NCBI RefSeq assembly: GCF_029227915.1
Contig: NC_079885.1
Span: forward strand, 1,116,001 to 1,180,000
DNA length: 64,000 bases
Source: Hydractinia symbiolongicarpus
Taxonomy: Eukaryota > Cnidaria > Hydrozoa > Anthoathecata > Hydractiniidae
Direction of reading: 5' to 3'
This document shows positions 20,790 to 33,529 of this stretch, in pieces (position 1 is the first letter of the stretch; each line of letters begins with the position of its first letter). Position numbers and translations under genes: made by a program. A model generated the notes under the pieces. The model saw only the letters and a program-made list of their open reading frames with translations, was not told where the DNA came from and ran no database searches.

Positions 20790-22004
20790 ATTTCCAGAAC
20801 GATTTTTTAAATTATTTTTTCACCACTAAAACGCATAAGACTTGTAGTTTTTAAAAATGTTTTCATTTTTGATGAGACGCTGAATAAGAGAAGTTTAATC
20901 GCCGGCAAACGAAAACCCGCGATTTCCCGTAAATCCCGGGTTGGCCCGTATAGTCAAAAGTATACAAAGAAAGTACCCAGGGAGTAAACTCATTTCCCAA
21001 ACGATTTTTTAAATTACTTTTTCACCACTAAAACGCATGAGACTTGTAGTTTTTAAAAATGTTTTCATTTTTGATGAGACGCTGAATAAAAGAAGTTTAA
21101 TCGCCGGCAAACGAAAACCTGCGATTTCCCGTAAATCCTGGACTCGGCCCGTAGAGTCAAAAGTATACAAAGAAAGCACCCAGGGAGTAAACTCCTTTCC
21201 CAAACGATTTTTTAAATTATTATTTCACCACTAAAACGCATGAGACTTGTAGTTTTCAAGAATGCTTTCATTTTTGATGAGACGCTGAATAAAAGCAGTT
21301 TAATCGCCGGCAAACGAAAACCTGCGATTTCCCGTAAATCCCGGACTCTGCCCGTATAGTCAAAAGTATACAAAAAAAGTACCCAGGGAGTAAACTCATT
21401 TCCAGAACGATTTTTTAAATTATTTTTTTACCACTAAAACGCATAAGACTTGTAGTTTTTAAAAATGTTTTCATTTTTGATGAGACGATGAATAAAAGAA
21501 GTTTAATCGCCGGCAAACGAAAACCTGCGATTTCCCTAAATCCCGGACTCGGCCCGTATAGTTAAAAGTATACAAAGAAAGTACCCAGGGAGTAAACTCA
21601 TTTCCAGAACGATTTTTTAAATTATTTTTTCACCACTAAAACGCATAAGACTTGTAGTTTTTAAAAATGTTTTCATTTTTGATGAGACGCTGAATAAGAG
21701 AAGTTTAATCGCCGGCAAACGAAAACCCGCGATTTCCCGTAAATCCCGGGCTTGGCCCGTATAGTCAAAAGTATACAAAGAAAGTACCCAGGGAGTAAAC
21801 TCATTTCCCGAACGATTTTTTATATTATTTTTTTACCACTAAACGCATGGGACTTGTAGTTTTCAAAAATATTTTCATATTTGATGAGACGCTGAATAAA
21901 AGAAGTTTAATCGCCGGCAAACGAAAATCCGCGATTTTCCGTAAATCCCGGACTCGGCCCGTATAGTCAAAAGTATACAAAGAAAGTACCCAGGGAGTAA
22001 ACTC
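20790..22004 (+). repeat. 6-monomer HOR, copy 1 (1,215 bp)
   Basis: Matches the next 1,215 bp, sharing the rare markers CCCGGGTTGGCCCG (20,936 and 22,151), GTAGAGTC, AACTCCTTTCCC, AAGAATGCTTTC, GGACTCTGCCCG and AGTTAAAAG. Boundaries are approximate because homology starts slightly earlier, near 20,728. Confidence 0.82.
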
Positions 22005-23219
22005 ATTTCCAGAACGATTTTTTAAATTATTTTTTCACCACTAAAACGCATAAGACTTGTAGTTTTTAAAAATGTTTTCATTTTTGATGAGACGCTGAAT
22101 AAGAGAAGTTTAATCGCCGGCAAACGAAAACCCGCGATTTCCCGTAAATCCCGGGTTGGCCCGTATAGTCAAAAGTATACAAAGAAAGTACCCAGGGAGT
22201 AAACTCATTTCCCAAACGATTTTTTAAATTACTTTTTCACCACTAAAACGCATGAGACTTGTAGTTTTTAAAAATGTTTTCATTTTTGATGAGACGCTGA
22301 ATAAAAGAAGTTTAATCGCCGGCAAACGAAAACCTGCGATTTCCCGTAAATCCTGGACTCGGCCCGTAGAGTCAAAAGTATACAAAGAAAGTACCCAGGG
22401 AGTAAACTCCTTTCCCAAACGATTTTTTAAATTATTATTTCACCACTAAAACGCATGAGACTTGTAGTTTTCAAGAATGCTTTCATTTTTGATGAGACGC
22501 TGAATAAAAGCAGTTTAATCGCCGGCAAACGAAAACCTGCGATTTCCCGTAAATCCCGGACTCTGCCCGTATAGTCAAAAGTATACAAAAAAAGTACCCA
22601 GGGAGTAAACTCATTTCCAGAACGATTTTTTAAATTATTTTTTTACCACTAAAACGCATAAGACTTGTAGTTTTTAAAAATGTTTTCATTTTTGATGAGA
22701 CGATGAATAAAAGAAGTTTAATCGCCGGCAAACGAAAACCTGCGATTTCCCTAAATCCCGGACTCGGCCCGTATAGTTAAAAGTATACAAAGAAAGTACC
22801 CAGGGAGTAAACTCATTTCCAGAACGATTTTTTAAATTATTTTTTCACCACTAAAACGCATAAGACTTGTAGTTTTTAAAAATGTTTTCATTTTTGATGA
22901 GACGCTGAATAAGAGAAGTTTAATCGCCGGCAAACGAAAACCCGCGATTTCCCGTAAATCCCGGGCTTGGCCCGTATAGTCAAAAGTATACAAAGAAAGT
23001 ACCCAGGGAGTAAACTCATTTCCCGAACGATTTTTTATATTATTTTTTTACCACTAAACGCATGGGACTTGTAGTTTTCAAAAATATTTTCATATTTGAT
23101 GGGACGCTGAATAAAAGAAGTTTAATCGCCGGCAAACGAAAATCCGCGATTTTCCGTAAATCCCGGACTCGGCCCGTATAGTCAAAAGTATACAAAGAAA
23201 GTACCCAGGGAGTAAACTC
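22005..23219 (+). repeat. 6-monomer HOR, copy 2 (1,215 bp)
   Basis: Second copy of the six-monomer unit at 20,790, ending in type 1 monomers with ATGGGA. Small differences (for example AAAGTACCC where copy 1 has AAAGCACCC near 21,175) show that the two units have started to diverge. Confidence 0.8.
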
Positions 23220-23789
23220 ATTTCCCGAACGATTTTTTAAATTATTTTTTCACCACTAAAACGCATGAGACTTGTAGTTTTTAAAAATGTTTTCATTTTT
23301 GATGAGACGCTGAATAAGAGAAGTTTAATCGCCGGCAAACAAAAACCCGCGATTTCCAGTAAATCCCGGGCTTGGCCCGTATAGTCAAAAGTATACAAAG
23401 AAAGTACCCAGGGAGTAAACTCATTTCCCGAACGATTTTTTATATTATTTTTTTACCACTAAACCCATGGGACTTGTAGTTTTCAAAAATATTTTCATAT
23501 TTGATGGGACGCTGAATAAAAGAAGTTTAATCGCCGGCAAACGAAAATCCGCGATTTTCCGTAAATCCCGGACTCGGCCCGTATAGTCAAAAGTATACAA
23601 AGAAAGTACCCAGGGTGTAAACTCATTTCCTGAACGATTTTTTAAATTATTTTTTCACCACTAAAACGCATGAGACTTGTAGTTTTCAAAAAAGTTTTCA
23701 TTTTTGATGAGACGCTTAATGAAAGAGGTTTAATCGCCGGCAAACGAAATCCCGCGTTTTCCCGTAAATCTGGGGCTTGGCCCGTATAG
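23220..23789 (+). repeat. Satellite segment matching the left end of the window, with chimeric end
   Basis: From 23,265 it carries the markers of the 5-mer at 201/1,225 in the same order: GGCAAACAAAAACCC, ACCCATGGG, CAGGGTGTAAAC and CTGGGGCTTGG. In the last monomer (from 23,642) the type 2 start CTTAATGAAAGAGG is joined, within GGCTTGGCCCGTATAGTC, to the AAAAGTATAC and GGGAGTCAACTC end that belongs to the 8,489 monomer. This is the left junction of the long duplication. Confidence 0.82.
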
Positions 23790-26700
23790 TCAAAAGTATA
23801 CAAAGAAAGTACCCAGGGAGTCAACTCATTTCCCGAACGATTTTTTATATTATTTTTTTACCACTAAACGCATGAGACTTGTAGATTTCAAAAATATTTT
23901 CATATTTGATGGGACGCTGAATAAAAGAAGTTTAATCGCCGGCAATCGAAAATCCGCGATTTCCCGTAAACCACGGACTCGGCCCGTATAGTCAAAAGTA
24001 TACAAAGAAAGTACCCAGGGAGTAAACTCATTTCCCGAACGATTTTTTAAATTATTTTTTCACCACTAAAACGCATGAGACTTGTAGTTTTCAAAAATGT
24101 TTTCATTTTTGATGAGACGCTTAATGAAAGAGGTTTAATCGCCGGCAAACGAAATCCCGCGTTTTCCCGTAAATCCGGGGCTTGGCCCGTATAGTCGAAT
24201 GTATACAAAGAAAGTACCCAGGGAGTAAACTCATTTCCCGAACGATTTTTTAAATTTTTTTTTCACCACTAAAACGCATGAGACTTGTAGTTTTTAAAAA
24301 TGTTTTCATTTTTGATGAGACGCTTAATGAAAGAGGTTTAATCGCCGGAAAACGAAAACCTGCGATTTCCCGTAAATCCCGGGCTTGGCCCGTATAGTCG
24401 AATGTATACAAAGAAAGTACCCTGTGAGTAAACTCATTTCCAGAACGATTTTTTAAAATATTTTTTCACCACTAAAACGCATGAGACTTGTAGTTTTTAA
24501 AAATGTTTTCATTTTTGATGAGACGCTGAATAAGAGAAGTTTAATCGCCGGCAAACGAAAACCCGCGATTTCCCGTAAATCCCGGGCTTGGCCCGTATAG
24601 TCAAAAGTATACAAAGAAAGTACCCAGGGAGTAAACTCATTTCCCGAACGATTTTTTATATTATTTTTTTACCACTAAACGCATGGGACTTGTAGTTTTC
24701 AAAAATATTTTCATATTTGATGGGACGCTAAATAAAAGAAGTTTAATCGCCGGCAAACGAAAATCCGCGATTTTCCGTAAATCCCGGACTCGGCCCGTAT
24801 AGTCAAAAGTATACAAAGAAAGTACCCAGGGAGTAAACTCATTTCCCGAACGATTTTTTAAATTATTTTTTCACCACTAAAACGCATGAGACTTGTAGTT
24901 TTCAAAAATGTTTTCATTTTTGATGAGACGCCTAATGAAAGAGGTTTAATCGCCGGCAAACGAAATCCCGCGTTTTCCCGTAAATCTGGGGCTTGGCCCG
25001 TATAATCGAATGTATACAAAGAAAGTACCCAGGGAGTAAACTCATTTCCCGAACGATTTTTTAAATTTTTTTTTTACCACTAAAACGCGTGAGACTTGTG
25101 GTTTGCAAAAATGTTTTCATTTTTGATAAGACGCTTAATGAAAGATGTTTAATCGCCGGAAAACGAAAACCCGCGATTTCCCGTAAATCCCGGGCTTGGC
25201 CCGTATAGTCAAAAGTATACAAAGAAAGTACCCAGGGAGTCAACTCATTTCCCGAACGATTTTTTATATTATTTTTTTACCACTAAACGCATGAGACTTG
25301 TAGATTTCAAAAATATTTTCATATTTGATGGGACGCTGAATAAAAGAAGTTTAATCGCCGGCAATCGAAAATCCGCGATTTCCCGTAAACCTCGGACTCG
25401 GCCCGTATAGTCAAAAGTATACAAAGAAAGTACCCAGGGAGTAAACTCATTTCCCGAACTGATTTTTTAAATTATTTTTTCACCACTAAAACGCATGAGA
25501 CTTGTAGTTTTCAAAAATGTTTTCATTTTTGATGAGACGCTTAATGAAAGAGGTTTAATCGCCGGCAAACGAAATCCCGCGTTTTCCTGTAAATCCGGGG
25601 CTTGGCCCGTATAGTCGAATGTATACAAAGAAAGTACCCAGGGAGTAAACTCATTTCCCGAACGATTTTTAAAATTTTTTTTTCACCACTAAAACGCAGG
25701 AGACTTGTAATTTTTAAAAATGTTTTCATTTTTGATGAGACGCTTAATGAAAGAGGTTTAATCGCCGGAAAACGAAAACCCGCGATTTCCCGTAAATCCC
25801 GGGCTTGGCCCGTATAGTCGAATGTATACAAAGAAAGTACCCTGTGAGTAAACTCATTTCCAGAACGATTTTTTAAATTATTTTTTCACCACTAAAACGC
25901 ATAAGACTTGTAGTTTTTAAAATCGTTTTCATTTTTGATGAGACGCTGAATAAAAGAAGTTTAATCGCCGGCAAAAGAAAACCCGCGATTTCCCGTAAAT
26001 CCCGGCTTGGCCCGTATAGTCAAAAGTATACAAAAAAAGTACCCAGGGAGTAAACTCATTTCCCGAACGATTTTTTAAATTACTTTTTCACCACTAAAAC
26101 GCATGAGACTTGTAGTTTTTAAAAATGTTTTCATTTTCGATGATACGCTGAATAAAAGAAGTTTAATCGCCGACAAACGAAAACCTGCGATTTCCCGTAA
26201 ATCCTGGACTCGGCCCGTATAGTCAAAAGTATACAAAGAAAGTACCCAGGGAGTAAACTCATTTCCCAAACGATTTTTTAAATTATTATTTCACCACTAA
26301 AACGCATGAGACTTGTAGTTTTTAAGAATGTTTTCATTTTTGTTGAGACGCTGAATAAAAGCAGTTTAATCGCCGGCAAACGAAAACCTGCGATTTCCCG
26401 TAAATCCCGGACTCGGCCCGTATAGTCAAAAGTATACAAAGAAAGTACCCAGGGAGTCAACTCATTTCCCGAACGATTTTTTATATCATTTTTTTACCAC
26501 TAAACGCATGAGACTTGTAGATTTCAAAAATATTTTCATATTTGATGGGACGCTGAATAAAAGAAGTTTAATCGCCGGCAATCAAAAATCCGCGATTTCC
26601 CGTAAACCTCGGACTCGGCCCGTATTGTCAAAAGTATACAAAGAAAGTACCCAGGGAGTAAACTCATTTCCCGAACGATTTTTTAAATTATTTTTTCACC

Positions 26701-28045
26701 ACTAAAACGCATGAGACTTGTAGTTTTCAAAAATGTTTTCATTTTTGATGAGACGCTTAATGAAAGAGGTTTAATCGCCGGCAAACGAAATCCCGCGTTT
26801 TCCCGTAAATCCGGGGCTTGGCCCGTATAGTCGAATGTATACAAAGAAAGTACCCAGGGAGTAAACTCATTTCCCGAACGATTTTTTAAATTTTTTTTTC
26901 ACCACTAAAACGCATGAGACTTGTAGTTTTTAAAAATGTTTTCATTTTTGATGAGACGCTTAATGAAAGAGGTTTAATCGCCGGAAAACGAAAACCCGCG
27001 ATTTCCCGTAAATCCCGGGCTTGGCCCGTATAGTCGAATGTATACAAAAAAAGTACCCTGTGAGTAAACTCATTTCCAGAACGATTTTTTAAATTATTTT
27101 TTCACCACTAAAACGCATAAGACTTGTAGTTTTTAAAATCGTTTTCATTTTTGATGAGACGCTGAATAAAAGAAGTTTAATCGCCGGAAAAGAAAACCCG
27201 CGATTTCCCGTAAATCCCGGCTTGGCCCGTATAGTCAAAAGTATACAAAAAAAGTACCCAGGGAGTAAACTCATTTCCCGAACGATTTTTTAAATTACTT
27301 TTTCACCACTAAAACGCATGAGACTTGTAGTTTTTAAAAATGTTTTCATTTTCGATGATACGCTGAATAAAAGAAGTTTAATCGCCTGCAAACGAAAACC
27401 TGCGATTTCCCGTAAATCCTGGACTCGGCCCGTATTATCAAAAGTATACAAAGAAAGTACCCAGGGAGTAAACTCATTTCCCAAACGATTTTTTAAATTA
27501 TTATTTCACCACTAAAACGCATGAGACTTGTAGTTTTTAAGAATGTTTTCATTTTTGTTGAGACGCTGAATAAAAGCAGTTTAATCGCCGGCAAACGAAA
27601 ACCTGCGATTTCCCGTAAATCCCGGACTCGGCCCGTATAGTCAAAAGTATACAAAGAAAGTACCCAGGGAGTAAACTCATTTCCCGATCGATTTTTTAAA
27701 TTATTATTTCACCACAAAAACGCATGAGACTTGCAGTTTTCAAGAATGTTTTCATTTTTGATGAGACGCTGAATAAAAGCAGTTTAATCGCCGGCAAACG
27801 AAAACCTGCGATTTCCCGTAAATCCCGGACTCGGCCCGTATAGTCAAAAGTATACAAAGAAAGTACCCAGGGAGTAAACTCATTTCCCGAACGATTTTTT
27901 AAATTATTATTTCACCACAAAAACGCATGAGACTTGTAGTTTTCAAGAATGTTTTCATTTTTGATGAGACGCTGAATAAAAGCAGTTTAATCGCCGGCAA
28001 ACGAAAACGTGCGATTTCCCGTAAATCCCGGACTCGGCCCGTATA

Positions 28046-28088
28046 GAAAACCTGCAATTTCCCGTAAATCCTGGACTCGGCCCGTATA
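28046..28088 (+). repeat. 43-bp partial monomer duplication (site 3)
   Basis: Counterpart of the insertion at 12,689 at an offset of 15,357. Its presence next to all three transposon copies shows that insertion and element have travelled together. Confidence 0.9.
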
Positions 28089-28236
28089 GTCAAAAGTATA
28101 CAAAGAAAGTACCCAGGGAGTAAACTCATTTCCCAAACGATTTTTTAAATTATTATTTCACCACTAAAACGCACGTGACTTGTAGTTTTTAAGAATGTTT
28201 TCATTTTTGTTGAGACGCTGAATAAAAGCAGTTTAA

Positions 28237-28984
28237 CCCTATTCGGTCCGGGGGGGGGGGCGGATTCCGCCCCCCCCTGACGGTTTTTTTTTAATAACTC
28301 CTGATTGCTTTGTTATATGGCTATGATACTTACTGAGTTTCAACATTTATCTATTAGACACCTGCATGCTAATTTTTTAGGTCCCATACCTTTCAGAGGC
28401 TTTGATATTGGCCATTACTCGAAACTACCCCTAAAAATCTCTATGAAATCCTTATAATGGGGAAAATATAATAACTCCTGTTAGGATTATCCTTAGAACT
28501 TGAAACTTGCAACACAACTTTGTTTCATCAAGAAGAATCATTATGAATAATTTGAACACGTGACTAATCCGATTTCTTGATTTTGTCGGATTTTACCCGA
28601 AAATCGAAAAAAAACGGATTTTCTGGCAATTTTTGGCAATTTTTCATCCGCTCCATGTAAAAACTGGAAGATATGTTAAATAACTTTTATTTAGCTTTCA
28701 GAAACTTCAAACAGAATGTAGAAATTCGCTCTAGAACAAAAGTAATTATATTTTAAGCAGATAGTGGCATTTTTAACAATTTTCAAGCTTTTGATGACGT
28801 CACAGAGAATGTGCTGACGCAAGCAAATTTTTTTTGGCCACATTTTGTTCCTTTTATGACGTACTATAAGTGTGCCAAGTTTGATTCAATTTGAACAACC
28901 CTATGAAAAGTTATTGAGGGGGGGGCGGAATCCGCCCCCCCCCCCCGGTCATAGTATGTTCGAAAAACCCCGGACCGAATAGGG
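28237..28984. mobile_element. piggyBac-like MITE, copy 3 (748 bp)
   Basis: Same element with TTAA at 28,233-28,236 and 28,985-28,988, in the right copy of the long duplication. It is 4 bp longer because of G/C-run length changes. It also differs by substitutions such as AATTTTTTAGG for AATTTGTTAGG, TTTCTTGAT for TTTCCTGAT, TTCTGGCAA for TTCGGGCAA (which weakens the central hairpin) and GCTGACG for GCTAACG. The 17-bp termini are intact. Greater divergence than between copies 1 and 2 shows that this lineage separated first. Confidence 0.88.
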
Positions 28985-29700
28985 TTAACCGCCGGCAAAC
29001 GAAAACCTGCGATTTCCCGTAAATCCCGGACTCGGCCCGTATAGTCAAAAGTATACAAAGAAAGTACCCAGGGAGTAAACTCATTTCCAGAACGATTTTT
29101 TATAATATTTTTTTACCACTAAACGCATGAGACTTGTAGTTTTCAAAAATATTTTCATACTTGATGGTACGCTGAATAAAAGAAGTTTATTCGCCGGCAA
29201 ACGAAAATCCGCGATTTCCCGTGAATCCCGGACTCGGCCCGTATAGTAAAAAGCATACAAAGAAAGTACCCAGGGAGTAAACTCATTTCCCGAACGATTT
29301 TTTAAATTATTTTTTCACCACTAAAACGCATGAGACTTGTAGTTTTCAAAAATGTTTTCATTTTTGATGAGACGCTTAATGAAAGCGGTTTAAACGCCGG
29401 AAAACGAAAACCCGCGATTTCCCGTAAATCCCGGACTCGGCCCGTATAGTCAAAAGTATACAAAGAAAGTACCCAGGGAGTAAACTCATTTCCCGAACGA
29501 TTTTTTAAATTATTATTTCACCACAAAAACGCATGAGACTTGTAGTTTTGAAGAATGTTTTCATTTTTGATGAGACGCTGAATAAAAGCAGTTTAATCGC
29601 CGGCAAACGAAAACCTGCGATTTCCCTAAATCCCGGACTCGGCCCGTATAGTCAAAAGTATACAAAGAAAGTACCCAGGGAGTAAACTCATTTCCAGAAC

Positions 29701-31118
29701 GATTTTTTAAAATATTTTTTCACCACTAAAACGCATAAGACTTGTAGTTTTTAAAAATGTTTTCATTTTTGATGAGACGCTGAATAAGAGAAGTTTAATC
29801 GCCGGCAAACGAAAACCCGCGATTTCCCGTAAATCCCGGGCTTGGCCCGTATAGTCAAAAGTATACAAAGAAAGTACCCAGGGAGTAAACTTATTTCCCG
29901 AACGATTTTTTATATTATTTTTTTACCACTAAACGCATGAGACTTGTAGTTTTCAAAAATATTTTCATATTTGATGGGACGCTGAATAAAAGAAGTTAAA
30001 TCGTCGGCAAACGAAAATCCGCGATTTTCCGTAAATCCCGGACTCGGCCCGTATAGTCGAATATATACAAAGAAAGTACCCAGGGAGTAAACTCATTTCC
30101 CGAACGATTTTTTAAATTTTTTTTTCACCACTAAAATGCGTGAGACTTGTAGTTTTCAAAAATGTTTTCATTTTTGATAAGACGCTTAATGAAAGATGTT
30201 TAATCGCCGGAAAACGAAAACCCGCGATTTCCCGTAAATCCCGGGCTTGGCCCGTATAGTCAAAAGTATACAAAGAAAGTACCCTGTGAGTAAACTCATT
30301 TCCAGAACGATTTTTTAAAATATTTTTTCACCACTAAAACGCATAAGACTTGTAGTTTTTAAAAATGTTTTCATTTTTGATGAGACGCTGAATAAGAGAA
30401 GTTTAATCGCCGGCAAACGAAAACCCGCGATTTCCCGTAAATCCCGGGCTTGGCCCGTATAGTCAAAAGTATACAAAGAAAGTACCCAGGGAGTAAACTT
30501 ATTTCCCGAACGATTTTTTATATTATTTTTTTACCACTAAACGCATGAGACTTGTAGTTTTCAAAAATTTTTTCATACTTGATGGGACGCTGAATAAAAG
30601 AAGTTAAATCGCCGGCAAACGAAAATCCGCGATTTTCCGTAAATCCCGGACTCGGCCCGTATAGTCGAATGTATACAAAGAAAGTACCCAGGGAGTAAAC
30701 TCATTTCCCGAACGATTTTTTAAATTTTTTTTTCACCACTAAAACGCGTGAGACTTGTAGTTTTCAAAAATGTTTTCATTTTTGATAAGACGCTTAATGA
30801 AAGATGTTTAATCGCCGGAAAACGAAAACCCGCGATTTCCCGTAAATCCCGGGCTTGGCCCGTATAGTCGAATGTATACAAAGAAAGTACCCTGTGAGTA
30901 AACTCATTTCCAGAACGATTTTTTAAAATATTTTTTCACCACTAAAACGCATAAGACTTGTAGTTTTTAAAAATGTTTTCATTTTTGATGAGACGCTGAA
31001 TAAGAGAAGTTTAATCGCCGGCAAACGAAAACCTGCGATTTCCCTAAATCCCGGACTCGGCCCGTATAGTCAAAAGTATACAAAGAAAGTACCCAGGGAG
31101 TAAACTCATTTCCAGAAC
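29701..31118 (+). repeat. 7-monomer HOR (3+4), copy 1 (1,418 bp)
   Basis: The markers TTAAAATATTTTTTCACC with ACGCATAAG (29,701 and 31,119) and AAACTTATTTCCCG (29,887 and 31,305) recur at exactly 1,418 bp. Inside the unit the AAACTTATTTCCCG marker appears twice, 608 bp apart, so the unit is itself a 3-monomer block followed by a related 4-monomer block. GTTAAATCGTCGG in one sub-block and CATACTTGATGGGACG in the other tell them apart. Confidence 0.87.
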
Positions 31119-32536
31119 GATTTTTTAAAATATTTTTTCACCACTAAAACGCATAAGACTTGTAGTTTTTAAAAATGTTTTCATTTTTGATGAGACGCTG
31201 AATAAGAGAAGTTTAATCGCCGGCAAACGAAAACCCGCGATTTCCCGTAAATCCCGGGCTTGGCCCGTATAGTCAAAAGTATACAAAGAAAGTACCCAGG
31301 GAGTAAACTTATTTCCCGAACGATTTTTTATATTATTTTTTTACCACTAAACGCATGAGACTTGTAGTTTTCAAAAATATTTTCATATTTGATGGGACGC
31401 TGAATAAAAGAAGTTAAATCGTCGGCAAACGAAAATCCGCGATTTTCCGTAAATCCCGGACTCGGCCCGTATAGTCGAATGTATACAAAGAAAGTACCCA
31501 GGGAGTAAACTCATTTCCCGAACGATTTTTTAAATTTTTTTTTCACCACTAAAATGCGTGAGACTTGTAGTTTTCAAAAATGTTTTCATTTTTGATAAGA
31601 CGCTTAATGAAAGATGTTTAATCGCCGGAAAACGAAAACCCGCGATTTCCCGTAAATCCCGGGCTTGGCCCGTATAGTCAAAAGTATACAAAGAAAGTAC
31701 CCTGTGAGTAAACTCATTTCCAGAACGATTTTTTAAAATATTTTTTCACCACTAAAACGCATAAGACTTGTAGTTTTTAAAAATGTTTTCATTTTTGATG
31801 AGACGCTGAATAAGAGAAGTTTAATCGCCGGCAAACGAAAACCCGCGATTTCCCGTAAATCCCGGGCTTGGCCCGTATAGTCAAAAGTATACAAAGAAAG
31901 TACCCAGGGAGTAAACTTATTTCCCGAACGATTTTTTATATTATTTTTTTACCACTAAACGCATGAGACTTGTAGTTTTCAAAAATTTTTTCATACTTGA
32001 TGGGACGCTGAATAAAAGAAGTTAAATCGCCGGCAAACGAAAATCCGCGATTTTCCGTAAATCCCGGACTCGGCCCGTATAGTCGAATGTATACAAAGAA
32101 AGTACCCAGGGAGTAAACTCATTTCCCGAACGATTTTTTAAATTTTTTTTTCACCACTAAAACGCGTGAGACTTGTAGTTTTCAAAAATGTTTTCATTTT
32201 TGATAAGACGCTTAATGAAAGATGTTTAATCGCCGGAAAACGAAAACCCGCGATTTCCCGTAAATCCCGGGCTTGGCCCGTATAGTCGAATGTATACAAA
32301 GAAAGTACCCTGTGAGTAAACTCACTTCCAGAACGATTTTTTAAATTATTTTTTCACCACTAAAACGCATAAGACTTGTAGTTTTGAAGATTGTTTTCAT
32401 TTTTGATGAGACGCTGAATAAAAGCAGTTTAATCGCCGGCAAACGAAAACCTGCGATTTCCCTAAATCCCGGACTCGGCCCGTATAGTCAAAAGTATACA
32501 AAGAAAGTACCCAGGGAGTAAACTCATTTCCAGAAC
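31119..32536 (+). repeat. 7-monomer HOR (3+4), copy 2 (1,418 bp)
   Basis: Repeats 29,701-31,118 with the same alternation of 608- and 810-bp spacings (31,305 to 31,913 to 32,723). AAAATGCGTGAG appears at the equivalent place in both copies (near 30,134 and 31,552). Confidence 0.87.
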
Positions 32537-33100
32537 GATTTTTTAAAATATTTTTTCACCACTAAAACGCATAAGACTTGTAGTTTTTAAAAATGTTTTC
32601 ATTTTTGATGAGACGCTGAATAAGAGAAGTTTAATCGCCGGCAAACGAAAACCCGCGATTTCCCGTAAATCCCGGGCTTGGCCCGTATAGTCAAAAGTAT
32701 ACAAAGAAAGTACCCAGGGAGTAAACTTATTTCCCGAACGATTTATTATATTATTTTTTTACCACTAAACGCATGAGACTTGTAGTTTTCAAAAATATTT
32801 TCATATTTGATGGGACGCTGAATAAAAGAAGTTAAATCGCCGGCAAACAAAAATCCGCGATTTTCCGTATATCCCGGACTGGGCTTGTATAGTCGAATGT
32901 ATACAAAGAAAGTACCCAGGGAGTAAATTCATTTCCCGAACGATTTTTTAAATTTTTTTTCACCACTAAAACGCGTGAGACTTGTAGTTTTCAAAAATGT
33001 TTTCATTTTTGATAAGACGCTTAATGAAAGATGTTTAATCGCCGGAAAACGAAAACCCGCCATTTCCCGTAAATCCCGGGCTTGGCCCGTATAGTCGAAT
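32537..33100 (+). repeat. 7-monomer HOR, partial copy 3
   Basis: Starts like the two units before it but accumulates private changes (GATTTATTATATT, GGACTGGGCTTG, TATATCCC). After about 33,100 it passes into type 4 monomers. This is the right edge of the 7-mer block, where homogenisation appears weaker. Confidence 0.7.
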
Positions 33101-33529
33101 GTATACAAAGAAAGTACCCTGTGAGTAAACTCACTTCCAGAACGATTTTTTAAATTATTTTTTCACCACTAAAACGCATAAGACTTGCAGTTTTTAAAAA
33201 TGTTTTCATTTTTGATGAGACGCTGAATAAAAGAAGTTTAATGGCCGGCAAACGAAAACCCGCGCTTTCCCGTAAATCCCGGGCTTGGCCCGTATAGTCA
33301 AAAGTATACAAAGAAAGTACCCAGGGAGTAAACTCATTTCCAGAACGATTTTTTAAATTATTTTTTCACCACTAAAACGCATAAGACTTGTAGTTTTTAA
33401 AAATGTTTTCATTTTTGATGAGACGCTGAATAAAAGAAGTTTAATCGCCGGCAAACAAAAACCCGCGAATTCCCGTAAATCCCGGCTTGGCCCGTATAGT
33501 CAAAAGTATACAAAGAAAGTACCCAGGGA

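Larger units (their letters stand above)
23790..29432 (+). repeat. Long segmental duplication, right copy
   Basis: Counterpart of 8,637-16,078, carrying one transposon (28,237-28,984) where the left copy has two. It lacks the 1,804-bp tandem duplication and one monomer after the element, but has one extra monomer near 27,490-27,700. Right-hand homology ends near 29,432, where GGACTCGG replaces the GGGCTTGG seen at 16,078. Confidence 0.85.

Noticed and set aside
20790-23219. Near-identical neighbouring units as an assembly artefact
   Set aside because: Sister units differ by scattered private changes, which argues for real copies. I cannot exclude local collapse or expansion without read coverage, so copy numbers should be taken as those of this assembly.
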